Below, one piece after another: positions 53,295 to 64,000 of a stretch of DNA of 64,000 nucleotides. The notes under the pieces are model-generated. The model had not been told where the DNA came from and searched no databases. It saw nothing but the letters and a program-made list of their open reading frames with translations. Both the position numbers and the translations under genes were made by a program. Every line of letters starts with the position of its first letter. Position 1 is the first letter of the stretch. Source of the DNA: Agapetus fuscipes (Eukaryota; Arthropoda; Insecta; Trichoptera; Glossosomatidae); the NCBI GenBank assembly GCA_951799405.1, contig OX637338.1, positions 7,068,001 through 7,132,000 of the forward strand. The letters run 5' to 3'.

Positions 53295-53765
53295 AATGGT
53301 GACCGGTTAGAACGGCACAGTGACAAAACGTTACATGTTAGAACGACTCATGACTTAACGCCACATGATAGAACAACAAAATGACAGTAGATTACATAAC
53401 TAAAACAGAAGATACCATAAACGGCACATTAAAAAACATCACAAACAACACAAACATTTATTTTGCTTCCAAACGCCATTTGGGGATAACGCTCAAGAAG
53501 TTGCTCTTTATGTGCAGCTTAGTTACTTTTTACTCATAATCAAGAACGTTTTTTTTTATAAGCTTTATTAAATAATATATTCATGAACTCCATATTCTCA
53601 TGTTTTTCATGTCTCACTTTTTCGTCATACCGTTTATGGTGTTTTCTGTTTTATGATGTTTTGTCATGTGTTGTTCTATCATGTGTCGTTCTGTCATGTG
53701 CTGTTCTGTCATGCGTTGTCATATCATGTGTCGTTTTGTTACTGTATCACTCTTACATGGAACCG
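53295..53765. repeat. Foldback family F with SINE C splinter in the loop
   Basis: Left arm 53300-53455 (units like 'tgacaaaacgttacatg', 'gatagaacaacaaaatgac'); right arm 53610-53765 (tandem 'ttctgtcatgtgctg' units). A SINE C 3' end (53460-53530) lies between. The Cys-rich plus-strand frame here is a by-product. Confidence 0.65.
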
Positions 53766-53769
53766 AATA

Positions 53770-54321
53770 AAATGACTTGCATATAACTAAACGAAGAAAT
53801 CTAGGATTTTTCAGGTGAACGATATAAATACATGGAAATAATGAGAAAAATATTTTCTCGGGTTTCTATACATTTATGTCATTTTTACAAACAATCTAGT
53901 TTGCCGCCTTTGATTGTGTAGCATTTAAAAATGAATGTGAATGTTTTATATGCCGGACAACCGTAAAAAAGCTGTTTCCTCCTACGCGACACATTTATTC
54001 ATGAAGACATTCCTTACATCTTGGAAAATCCGGATTTTTTTGGCAGATGTATTTAATTTTATGAAGGTATGCAACATTATTCTAATTGTCTCATGTAAAA
54101 GTTACATTTCGATATGGTGTATTTTTTTTAATTCACACACATGAAGAAATCGTAATGAATATTGATTATTGCACTTAATTATTGAAAGCGTAGGATGTTA
54201 TTTCTATTCATCCATATAAAAGGTTTATTAATATTTTTAACTTTCTATGAAATACATTCACACTTGTTTCGAAAATTTGAATAATTAGTACATTTCAATA
54301 AGAGAACGCCAAAATAGTTAT
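53770..54321. other. No gene seen
   Basis: AT-rich; nothing recognised. Confidence 0.3.
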
Positions 54322-54447
54322 TTATGCCACTGCCAAGTAATGATAGTCTTTTTAACACGAGTGCTAGTTTGTGCCATGAGGCGCAGCCGAATGGCACAAT
54401 AGAAAGCACGAGTGTTACAAAGACTAATTACGTGCAGTGGCATACAA
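54322..54447. repeat. Foldback element
   Basis: Arms of about 56 bp: 'tatgccactgcc', 'taacacgagtgct', 'gtgccat' on the left are mirrored by 'atggcac', 'agcacgagtgtta', 'gcagtggcata' on the right, with a loop near 'gaggcgcagccga'. Confidence 0.65.
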
Positions 54448-54569
54448 TACTTTTTCTACGACCATGAGAGAATTAACAAAATAGTGAATAATAGTCATTA
54501 TAATGTACTCGTCCATTTGAAGTAATTAAAACCTTACCTTTGTCAAAACGTGTGATTTATCATTCCCTT

Positions 54570-54800
54570 GGATTATCTAATCTAACCTAAGTTGTAAAAA
54601 TAAATTATATTTAGTTTTCACATTGAATTCATGCCCACAAGCCGACACATATGTATAAGGTCGCGCTTTTACATCCTGCATATAAGCTTAAACATTCAAA
54701 CCCAAAACTCAAATAAACATATTATGCCCTGCAGTTGTATTGGCAGGTGAACCAAATTTGTACAGCATAGGTGATCAACCTCATACTCACCTATTAACCA
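54570..54800 (-). repeat. Family A repeat, diverged and internally deleted
   Basis: Tail 'atctaatctaacctaagttg', 'cccacaagccgacac' and head 'gtgatcaacctcatactcac'. The CACCCCTGTTTCAGGG block is missing. Confidence 0.65.
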
Positions 54801-55001
54801 AGTAACTTTTTGAGTTTGTTTATTTTTTGCGGTGAAATTTTTTGTATTGTTTTCCTTTCAAGCCTTTTATTTTCCATTGAAAAAAGGAAAGCTTTATTTG
54901 GAGCAATCCGATAAATAAATTCGATAAATTTTAGCACTATTAACAATTTTTATTTGACTCTACACATAAAATATACTTATTTATTTTCATCTGAAGAGGG
55001 C

Positions 55002-55113
55002 TGAAAGTCTCATCACCACGGTAATTCCTACCTACCGAATATCACTAATATTGTATGAAGCCTAATCAGCTGATCGCTTGCGGCCATCTTGGATTGACAG
55101 GTCTTCATACCCC
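55002..55113. mobile_element. Foldback MITE, one arm
   Basis: 'gaaagtctcatcaccacgg', 'taattcctacctaccgaat' and the centre 'ttgcggccatcttggattga' match the element at 19048-19205. The right arm is cut after 'ggtcttcatac'. Confidence 0.65.
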
Positions 55114-55198
55114 CATACAAGGTTGACATTTGAAATTAAAAAATGGTTCCAATTCTGACAATGCGCATGCGCACATGTTCATTTTAACACGGTTACCG

Positions 55199-55221
55199 GT
55201 TGCATAATGTAACATTATGCA
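55199..55221. repeat. Short near-perfect palindrome
   Basis: TTGCATAATGT and AACATTATGCAA form an 11-bp stem with almost no loop. Confidence 0.6.
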
Positions 55222-55374
55222 ACGGGTGTAGAAATGTATGGCATTGTGATTGCGTTAGCCGTTTTGTAATTAGTAAATTACCAAATGGGAGTAGAAAAAT
55301 GCCTATTAGCAATGCCGTATGGAAAAGAATAACATAAGTGCGTTGCATCGTTTTGTTTTTACAGGTTATGTACG

Positions 55375-55870
55375 TTCGATGGTTTAGCTGGTAGAATGCT
55401 TGCGTTCCATGCCAAGAGGCTAGGGTTTAATCCCGAACATGGCTGTGCACTACGCTACTAACGCTAATAAGCTACACAAATAGTGTCACTTCTTGTGCGT
55501 TTTTCCCACTGACCAGCGGAACCTATTTCAGAAATGAATTGCCATTTCAGTGTAGGTAACGCTATTTCAAATCCAAAATAAAATCTTTAGTTATTCAAAC
55601 ACTGTTTTATTTTCACTACTTTATTATTTAATTATTTGGACACATACGTTTTCGACTACACAGTAATCATCACCAGGTAATAAAATAATTTTAATGAGAA
55701 ATAAAATGTTATTTTTAGTGAGTAGGGCCTTCACAAGAAATGAGAACCTGCCCCCTCGTGAACTGAGAAGCCCCAACTTCAAGAGAAGTGATTGGCATAA
55801 GGCCGTCCCCTAACCTGTGAAATTAAAAAGGTTTCCGTAAGTTGCAGTATTTGTGTAGTTATTACCAGCC
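55375..55870. repeat. SINE C pieces around a hammerhead-like element
   Basis: SINE C head (55377-55440), inverted tail (55440-55510), body pieces (55530-55580 and 55725-55850). Between them, at 55600-55715, lies a family with minus-strand CTGGTGA, a short stem and GAAAAC (55676-55648); one core base differs from CUGANGA. Confidence 0.5.
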
Positions 55871-55879
55871 TAATACCAG

Positions 55880-56829
55880 ACTTTTAATTGGAAATTTCAA
55901 AGAGACTTTCAGTACACAAAACGAGAATTTAAGAACTGTTTTTTTTCTTTCTAATCATCACATTAATATTCCACTTACAAGTGTGGTGTTTTGTTTGCAA
56001 ATACAATTGTCAGAAAAGAGTGTAGGTATAATGAATTATAATTTATAAAGCAGCAGATCAGGTTGCCCACAGATCTGGGAGTCCTTGAGAGCTTCCATGT
56101 GACGTTTTCTTGACAGCGGCCTTACAAGGCGAAGGCTTTCATAGTTTATTGTGTTGAATGTAACAAGCTGGCGCCATGGCGAGATCCATCATCTCAAATA
56201 CTGTCAGCACAAAGAAGCTGCAAATCAAAATTAATGCCAATCTAACAGTCGCAAAAATGTCAAGACTTGATAAAGAGCTGGATGTAATGTTTGCAACACA
56301 GAAAATTTTAAGATTAATTACTTGCAACTGCTAAAAATGTATTCACCTTGAATAATGAAAATAAAATTTAACCTTGATGAAACTAAAATAAGTGAATATA
56401 GAAGAAATCTGCGAGGTTCAAGATGTTGTATGTTAGGACATTAGACTGGATAAAAAAATACAGTTTTAAGTGAATGTGGAGAAAATGGAAACAATCTATA
56501 ATTGCATAAATGAATTGAATAATTGAATAACTAGAAGAAGGTCCTTCTGGATGAAAAATTGATTGAAGAAAATGCAAATTACTAGACAAATACAATTACA
56601 ATTTAGACATTAGAGTAAATACTCGCATATCGCAAATATTCTTCATTGTTTAATACGTCTGAGACTTAACAGATTTAACAAACAACATAAAATGTTCATT
56701 CCGAGAGAACAATTCAAAACTTTTTTTTACATATAACTCTAAAGAAAAATAATTTGTGGATTGTAGAGGCATTAACTTTGTAAGCATTTATCTTAAAATA
56801 AAAAAAATATTTTTATTTATTTTAAACAA
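55880..56829. other. No gene seen
   Basis: AT-rich; nothing recognised. Confidence 0.3.
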
Positions 56830-56859
56830 AATTTTATATCCATATTTATTGTATAAATT

Positions 56860-56940
56860 ACAAATTACAAACGTTTTCGGACCTCAAACCATCATCAGGG
56901 GTAAACGAAACTTGAAAACAAATCCAAAATTTATGCATGT
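56860..56940 (-). repeat. Hammerhead-like motif copy
   Basis: Minus strand 56899-56873 reads CTGATGA, a weak stem (GG/CC), then GAAAACG, in the same arrangement as at 47937-47963. Confidence 0.4.
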
Positions 56941-57554
56941 TGATGGTGTTTCACAAATTATGTATTTGTAAGTCTATTAAGCGAAATAGCTGTAGGTACA
57001 GAGTTTTGTATTTTAAAATCCCTACGCACAAAGTACATCTCACCGCATGAATCAACATGTCTGATTCACTTTTTTTATACTTTTTGCGTGAAAACCGAAA
57101 TCTCGCTCGCATTGCCACTTACCTTGATGGCATGATCCGACTTTCTTCATCAGCTGGTACCCTGGGCGGGGACCTCAAGGAGGAAGTGTATCATTAGCTA
57201 GGAGGCCAACAGAACAAACCAGTACTTGGCTGTGCGGGAACCCAGCATTACGGGACGTGTGAAATTTCAGTTGGCCACTGCAAACTATAAATTAAGATGA
57301 GATATCTCTTTATAAGAGTTCGATTTATGAAAAGGTATTTTTCGGGCCCCCGGGGACTTGACCCGAGTGCGCCGTATAATGGATATATCGAGATGTGTGA
57401 TAGCCGACTTGTGTGCCCGGAATGTAAGGGGATCCAATTTATTGGTTCCTCGTCAAATTTTTCATCTGAAAACAATAAACTTTGTAGGGGTCCGTACTCC
57501 TTTAGTACAGAGAAAAATATACATCAATACAGGCTTTTATCATTGATAAATCGA
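56941..57554. other. Unassigned; one possible minus-strand splice donor
   Basis: Minus-strand CATCAAG|GTAAGT (donor at 57119-57124) follows a short GC-richer frame (57124-57175) that could be an exon. Another GC-richer patch is at 57345-57440. I recognise neither. Confidence 0.2.
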
Positions 57555-57800
57555 TACCTATAATCTAAGTTGCAAGGATATATTCATTCAAAGCTTTCAG
57601 ATGTATGCCCACAAACAAACACGTGTAGTTCGCGCTTACAAATGCTGATTGTGTACTTACAAATAAAATCCAAACCTCAAATGAACATAAGCCCTGCAAC
57701 TCTTGCCGACATTCCCTGAAACAGGGGTGACATTGGCAAAGTGAACCATTTTTTACAGTATGGGTGGTCAGCCTCATACCAACCTATAAGTCAAGGAACC
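57555..57800 (-). repeat. Family A repeat
   Basis: Full-length minus copy, very close to those at 8862 and 23700. Confidence 0.85.
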
Positions 57801-58114
57801 ACTTATTCAATTTTACCATTAAGGTTTCTCAGATAAATAAAACTTCTTTCGTATTTTCTACGAGAGAAAGCACTAAAAAACGTGAAAACCCTGTAGTTTA
57901 GAAGTGTTTCATGAGTTTTTTTTTACAATTAGTTCACTAACTATGAGAAGTTACTCGCAATAAATGGTTTTATCCACGATTTCTCAAATCAGTTTTACAA
58001 TACACTGGTACTTATTCAGTTTTAACTTTAAGGTGGCGATATTGTGCAGACATTAGACTTGGTGACTTACTCATTGACTCAGTAATCAACTGAATTAGTG
58101 ATACGTCTACAATC

Positions 58115-58365
58115 TATCTATAATCTAAGTTGCAAAAATGTATTCACATGTAATGCTTATATTTAATGCACGTCAACAAAAAAACACGTGTAATTTCACG
58201 CTCGCACATACTGCATGTGTACGTTTAAAATAAACATACCTTCACATAAGCATACACCTTGAAACTCCTGCCGCCTTTCCCTGAAACTAGAGTGGCATAG
58301 GAAAAAGTGAAACGAGTTCTTACAGCATGATGGGTCAGCCTTATTCCACCCTTTTAGTCAAGGAA
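58115..58365 (-). repeat. Family A repeat, diverged
   Basis: Tail 'ctatctataatctaagttgc', 'ttccctgaaactagagtggc', head 'ccacccttttagtcaaggaa'. Confidence 0.7.
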
Positions 58366-58587
58366 TACGTGAAAATAAATAAAAACGTAGTATCCTCTGT
58401 ATTCATTAGATTTGATGTTTGTGGCCAGTCATTGTCTTTTTTTATCGTAAGAACTAGGATTGATTTTCAGCGGAAGGCTTTTTCTTGTTGAAAAAGGCAC
58501 CAACCAGGATTGTTCTAAAGTACAAATGTTTAAAAAAATCAATGTTTTTATTATTATTTTATTATTATTTATGTGTATGTTCCTTGA

Positions 58588-59150
58588 CTTATAGGTTGGT
58601 ATGCGGCTGACCACCCATGCTGTAGAAAATGGTTCACTTTGCCAATGTCACCCCTGTTTCAGGGAAGGTCGGCAGGAGTTGCAGGGTGTATGCTCATTTG
58701 AGATTCGGGTTTTTAATATGTAATAATAATATTAGGATGATTTATTTGGTGAGCGCTGTTTTGTGTATCACACCTCAAGAGCCCTCTGCGAGCTTGGTCG
58801 TCGATGCAGAAAGCGCCAATTCTCAAACAAGTCCCAGTTGTTGTAAGGTTGGATGGACCTTTCAGTGACCGGTCTTTGGTAAAGGTTTATGAATTTTTTA
58901 ACTCAGCGAAGAGCACATTCGAAATATAAATGGTATATTTTTTGTGCTCCGCCGGGATCCGAATCCACAACCTTCCATTTACGAGTTCGAAGTGTTGCTA
59001 CTGGACTACGGACCGGTCCAATTGTCCAATTTTTATACTGTAGGACTACATGCGGCATGTTTAAGCGCCAACTTAAACATGCCTGTTTTGTGAAAATGCA
59101 TATAATGTGAATCTCTAATGTTACTTATATTTTGCAACTTTGTTTAGATA
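58588..59150 (+). repeat. Family A copy split by SINE B
   Basis: Family A runs from 'cttgacttataggttggtat' to 58722, is interrupted by a minus SINE B (about 58727-59020), and resumes at 'atactgtaggactacatgcg' to a TTTAGATA tail at 59150. The SINE B piece includes 'ggatccgaatccacaacctt' from its head. Confidence 0.75.
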
Positions 59151-59784
59151 AGATTTCGTTAAATCAACGAAACATAAGATGCGGTTGAGTAAACATTAAA
59201 TAAAAAACGGTAAGCCTCCCAGACTGAATTCCCGCATGAGGTATTTTTATTTTTTTGAAATTTCCAGTCATAATTTCCCATAAGTAAATTTACGTTACGG
59301 TCAATATGCGATATTTCAAAGTTATCAGTAGTTATGACAGGTAAGTGAATACTAAATAACCAACGTTTATTGCGTCTCCCGCTGGGGAAATGTGAACGAA
59401 AATATTTTGGCAGGTGGAAACGTGTCAAAACAGGTATTAAGATTTGTCAGAATTAACATCACAAAATATTAAAAGAACGTATAAATGTTACTTTATGTGA
59501 ATGGCTTTCCTTGATTACAGATTTTTTTTTCTTACATACATACATATGTATGTCTACATACTCGTAGATCATGCATTGTAAAAAAAATACCATGTTACCC
59601 ATTTTATATCGATACATATGGATACTAATTATTGTAAAATATGTATGCGCTTTAAAGATGCCAAGAACGGTGGATTTTTGTAAGGAATAGAAACTGCTGT
59701 AATAGCAATAAATTAAAAAAAAAAATAGTCAAAAAAGGAAGTCTCTATGGTAAATATATACACAAGTCAAAGTTTAAATTATGT

Positions 59785-59975
59785 ATGTACACTTTGCTAA
59801 TGTCACCACTGTTCCAGGAAAAGTCGGCAAGAGTAAAAGAGCTTATGTTATTTGAGATTGGGTTTTTGTAGGTCCACATGCTGCATGTGTAAGCGCGAAC
59901 TTTGTACGTGTCTGCTTATTAGAATGTATGTAATATGAATTTGAAATGTAATATATCTTTGCAACTTAGATTATT
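59785..59975 (+). repeat. Family A repeat, head truncated
   Basis: 'cactttgctaatgtcaccac' to 'tttgcaacttagattattga'. Confidence 0.75.
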
Positions 59976-60604
59976 GATTTTAGATAGTAATACACTTTTA
60001 TTCCAGTGTAGAAAACGTAAACATTGAACAGCCTTGTATAAAATACAAAGTGTTAAGGAAGTTTTTTCAATACAAAAATTGGGAAAGTGGCTGAGGTACC
60101 AAAACATACTGTTCTTCAGTTACAGACAATAAGGTTTTATTAAAATTAAGTAGGTACGGTACCTACACTGTAAATCTTGCGATTCCAAATTATTATGGAA
60201 ATTGCATTAACCTATCAAACTCGTGGTCAAAGAAACGTTTCATTTTCATTTTTCATTTTGAACGAAAACATTCACAGAAAGTTTAAGCAAGAGATTTGAT
60301 AGCAACGCATTATTTTCTTCTAAGAATTTACCTACCTATGAAACCTACCATAAAATTAACCGTTTTCTCATTTTCAAAGGAGAAATTTCTCGGCACCAAG
60401 CTGATGAAAATACATTCCTTTTAATGTAGTCCGTTAAATATATAAAATATGTTTTCAATTGACGTGGCCGATTTCTGCATAAAAAACCTTAACAAGGCTA
60501 CATCAAAACTAACGGACTAATCCGCAGTAAAGTATTAACAACACAGGTTATTGTTGTTATTAAAACAGGTTACTTTTCAATAGCATATCGTTTAAGTTTT
60601 ATAA
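59976..60604. other. No gene seen
   Basis: AT-rich; nothing recognised. Confidence 0.3.
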
Positions 60605-60819
60605 TAACCGGCCCTGCGGCGCCTTTACGATCAACACGTCAAAAGGGAGGATGTGATTTTCGCTACCTGATAAATTCCTATAATTTTTTTGAGGGTGTTT
60701 TTGTACTTTTAAACAAACGGATCACTATTAAGAACCTTATTTATTTTTAAAAGTTTATGTGATAAGAAAAAATCAATTGAATTGCATTAAAACTGACAAT
60801 AAAAATGTACATTTCAAGT

Positions 60820-61265
60820 GGTCGCTGGGATGGTCGAGGGGTAAGGCCGTTTGTCCACCGCACGCCGTCACCGGGAACGAGATGACGGCGCCGAAGTAGC
60901 GGTACATGTATTGTATTTATGTATTGCCTGGTTACAGGCAATACAATACATAACCTATAACCAGCGAAATCGGTCGCGGTGGACAAACGATCGCCGTCAC
61001 ATCAATTAAACTCGGCCCGAAATAATCTCGTTCTCGGTGACGTGACGGTGACGGCGTGCGGTGGACAAACGGCCTAAGGCGTTGACACTCGGATTTGGCA
61101 AACCACCGGTTCGAGTCCGGCCTTGTCCTATCGACAATAATTTCGACCCAGGTTCAACAGATGCCATTGAATGCACACAAGCTTCTGCTTTCGCATGAAG
61201 ACCACTGGCCAGGTAAAATATGTTGGAGAATTGCATTGCTCTTCACAAATGTATTGAAAAAAAAA
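60820..61265 (+). repeat. SINE D split by a MITE
   Basis: tRNA-like head 'ggtcgctgggatggtcgagg' and 'accggttcgagtccgg' with the MITE between. Body 'tttcgacccaggttcaacag', 'aagcttctgctttcgcatga', tail ending in an A-run. Confidence 0.8.
60845..61074. mobile_element. 230-bp Harbinger-type MITE
   Basis: Perfect 29-bp TIRs (start GGCCGTTTGTCCACCGCACG) and TAA on both sides (60842-60844, 61075-61077), as in PIF/Harbinger insertions. A second palindrome (gtattgcctg/caggcaatac) sits in its middle. Confidence 0.85.
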
Positions 61266-61459
61266 AACATACAATTCCTGTAAGTTGAACTTTTCACATA
61301 AATCCTTTGATAATAAATACGTCTTTTTCTTAGGATACTTATTTATTTAAAGTACAAAATTTTGTCAAAAAAATATAGATTTTTTTATGACAAGACATCG
61401 AAAAATCACATCCTCCCTTTTGACTAGTTTATTGTAAAGGCGCGGCCCGGCGTCTTATA

Positions 61460-62124
61460 ACAGCGTATTAACATTAATAAGCCGATATTAATAAGTGTGT
61501 GTATGTATGTATGTGATCTACTTTATCCGCACAATATTGTAATTATCCAGTTGAAGTATTAAGTTCAGAAGCTGTATCATATATCACGAGGTAATCGTGA
61601 CAGCCTTTTTATTGTGAAAAATATCTTACATGTCCTCTTGAAACGGGGCAGGCCAAGGCTTGCTCCGGTTTGTTTTAGGTACAACTTATTAAAAATATTC
61701 AGGGTGAATAAATCACTAATGGAATTCGCGTTTAATACAAGCAAGTTAATTGTGACACTTTTTACAAAACAATCTCGAAAATGTTAAGTAATTCTGAACC
61801 ACAATTTGATATAGATATTGTTGTGTTGTTACGCGTGTTCTTTTGAATTAAAACTGCGGTGATTTATTTTACACGATTTATTTCAGATTCGGTACAACGG
61901 TCGTTTGATTTCTGAAGCAACAGAGAGTTTTTGTCCTTATCGTAAGAATAAAGATCATTCTTGAAACATGGAGAATTGCTACTTGCTAGATTTTGCCAAA
62001 AAATTTTACCTAACACAATAGCAATTTCGAACAAATTATTACCTAACATCTACTTCTTTCTAAAGAGATTTCACAGATTTTATTATTAACTCACGCAGAT
62101 AAACACAACACACAACAACCATAT
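61460..62124. other. No gene seen
   Basis: AT-rich; a short (TGTA)n run at 61498-61512. Confidence 0.3.
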
Positions 62125-62310
62125 GGATGGTGTTATGGCCGAGGGTTAAGTCGCTATTCTTGACTAACGCATTTGGAACAGAATAACGTTGGTTCGAATC
62201 ACGCCTTGCCCTTTTGCATTTTTCACAAAAGCTTCTGCTTTTGCATGAAGACAACTGGCCAGGAAAAATAGGTTGGTGAATTGTATTCCTCTCCACAAAT
62301 CTATTTAAAA
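62125..62310 (+). repeat. SINE D
   Basis: Head 'ggtgttatggccgagggtta' with 'ggttcgaatcacgcc', then 'aagcttctgcttttgcatga' and 'caactggccagg', A-rich end. Confidence 0.75.
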
Positions 62311-62899
62311 AAAATCTTAACAATATTCTTAAAAATCTTGTTCGGGGTTGAAATTGAAAACAATATTCCATTTTGTACAATATGGGTGGTCGACCTCATA
62401 CAAATCTATCAGTTCAGGGCATCACTTGATCACACCTAGTAAATAAAGGAACAATACAATGCTTGTTTGGGGTATAGATTTTCTGAAAAGGATTGGATGA
62501 TTTTTTGCTGTATGGATGAAAAATGGATATCAGTTCTCGGAAGCCGGCTCGCTTCAGTCCTGATTGACAACAGTCTCGGCGTTTGGTCACACTGATCACA
62601 GGCTGTGTAATAGAGCAATGATCATGTTGTGCAATTCTATACACCAGATTCCAGCCAAGGCTCATTTGAATTTATAAAAAAAGGGAGAATATAGAAGCGC
62701 TTCATCTATTATTGGAGCTGTCTGTTGGGATCATTATGTCAGTGTGGTGGCGCACTGCGGGGGTCACCACAGCAACCAGCTACTAATGTTCATAAGAGTT
62801 CCACACACAGGTCTCATGTTATACGGTAAACATATTTGCTTTAATTCATCCAAACCACACAATTATGTTATGTTACAAAATCATATAAATTGACTTCAA

Positions 62900-63130
62900 T
62901 CAGGTCGCTAAGGTGGTCGAAGGGATAAGGATTTGGCACTCTAATTTGCGTTCCTAACACTAATGCCGGTTCGAACCCAGCGTTATTCTATCGACAATAA
63001 GTTCGACCCTGGTTCAACAGATGTCGTTACATGCACACAAGCATCCAATTTCGTATGAAGACAACTGGCCAGGCAAAATAACTTGAATATAAGGTGAATT
63101 ACATTCCTCTTTGTGAGGATCTATTCTGTT
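62900..63130 (+). repeat. SINE D
   Basis: Head 'caggtcgctaaggtggtcga' with 'ccggttcgaacccagc', body 'gttcgaccctggttcaacag' and 'acaactggccaggc'. Confidence 0.75.
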
Positions 63131-63689
63131 TAAAAAAAAGTCACTATATCACTGTCAGACGTAGAATAAGCTCTCACCCAGTTTTTGAGCTTAGGGGAAT
63201 CATAAAAAGAAAACAATGCATTCAGTTTGTAAATTGGTGTGCTAGTTCATTTTAGTCGATAACTCCACACATTTTTTCAAATTTGAATGAAAGAGTGATA
63301 ATTTAGTCCACGAATGACTTAATACTAATGTTGGCATCTTTTATACAAATCTGACACTTTTCACATATTTTTTATTGCATTTACTGTTCAAATTATAGAC
63401 TGATTATCTTCCCAACCGCATAACAAGAGACCTGCTTTGGCCACATGTGCTGTGAGGAAGTTGCTAGGTGGTTAGCGTCACTAGGCTGTAGTAGAGCCAC
63501 GCGGGCAGTGGAGGCGCGCGTGCCAGCATTCCTGCGGAGTTGCGCCTTGACACTTTAATCACTTTAATGTCCCGAGCCCCCTGCTGGGGCATATATTAAT
63601 GTCACACCAAAGTGTCTATGAAGCTTTTGCCCATTCATGCCAATATGAACTTATCAAACCAGTATTCCAGAGCTCAGTGTCGTAGCTAA
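63131..63689. other. No gene seen
   Basis: Mostly AT-rich; a GC-richer stretch at 63480-63590 without a recognisable frame. Confidence 0.3.
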
Positions 63690-63935
63690 ACTATAATCTA
63701 AGTTGCAGAGATATATTAACATTTAAGGCTCTCAAATGCATGCCCACAAACAAACACGAGTAGTTCGCGCTTACAAATGCTGAATGTGTACTTACAAATA
63801 AAATCCAAACCTCAAATGAACATAAGCTCTACAACTTTTGCCGACCTTCCCTGAAACAGGTGTGACATTAGCAAAGCGAACCATTTTTTTACAGTATGGA
63901 TGGTCAGTCTCATTCAAACCTATGTCAAAGAATAA
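63690..63935 (-). repeat. Family A repeat
   Basis: Full-length minus copy with slightly diverged head 'cattcaaacctatgtcaaag'. Confidence 0.85.
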
Positions 63936-63976
63936 TTTTTAATTTAAGAAAAATCTGACGGTTTTCGAAATTTCAG

Positions 63977-64000
63977 GGCCCGTTCCTTCTGAACTTCATT
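63977..64000 (+). CDS. Possible exon start at the window edge
   Basis: An acceptor-like TTTCGAAATTTCAG is followed by 24 open bases (frame GPFLLNFI) running off the window. Too short to judge. Confidence 0.15.

Larger units (their letters stand above)
60605..61455. mobile_element. Outer inverted-repeat element (about 850 bp)
   Basis: 'cgcctttac' and 'gtcaaaagggaggatgtgat' at 60619-60660 face their complements at 61395-61442 with GC-rich ends. TTATAA lies just outside on both sides (60599-60604 region and 61455-61460). It encloses SINE D and a MITE. Confidence 0.6.

Noticed and set aside
53583..53786. Small Cys-rich repeated protein (LSCVVLSC type)
   Set aside because: It is the right arm of foldback family F; the period, not selection, keeps it open.

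Overview
This is nuclear DNA of an arthropod, most likely an insect. It is AT-rich, has small spliced exons with GT-AG introns, carries two conserved animal genes, and is packed with tRNA-derived SINEs, APE-type LINEs, hAT, piggyBac and foldback DNA elements and a Ty3/gypsy retrotransposon. The order cannot be fixed by eye.

Layout. The first 14 kb hold the only conventional genes. Ten minus-strand exons (1535-6419) encode the E2F partner Dp. Eight plus-strand exons (7757-14019) encode the ER-lumenal glycosyltransferase EOGT, from signal peptide to a C-terminal HEEL retrieval signal. The two are head to head across about 1.3 kb that contains a perfect E2F consensus site (7315-7322), so Dp may sit in an E2F/DP feedback loop and share its promoter region with Eogt. 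A short acidic terminal exon (476-513) and a possible exon start at the right edge (63977) may belong to neighbouring genes.

From 14 to 28 kb the DNA is layered transposons: LINE 3' ends, two hAT families (one with a clear 8-bp duplication), an internally deleted piggyBac-like element whose transposase linker has expanded as a 42-bp minisatellite, foldback elements and two copies of the same two-headed SINE.

From 28155 to 35418 lies a complete, apparently intact Ty3/gypsy element: 472-bp LTRs that look identical by eye, a GTAA duplication, PBS, gag, a -1 frame overlap, pol and a purine tract. Gag begins with a SAP-like domain and a tandemly repeated coiled coil. Pol continues past the integrase into a region that reads as a TARG1/OARD1-like macro (ADP-ribose-binding) domain followed by a canonical CCCH zinc finger. 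This is the strongest candidate for an undescribed system in the window: a retrotransposon that has captured an ADP-ribose-related module.

From 35 to 64 kb there is no recognisable host gene. It holds a LINE with endonuclease and RT broken by a SINE, a 5'-truncated LINE with an 11-bp duplication, an intact-ended hAT element, several short repeats with hammerhead-ribozyme-like cores, and a three-level nest (TIR element > SINE > 230-bp MITE). The commonest repeat, family A, about 240 bp with a (TTAGAT)n tail, is physically continuous with the 3' end of a LINE in four places. It is therefore either that LINE's 3' UTR or a SINE sharing its tail.
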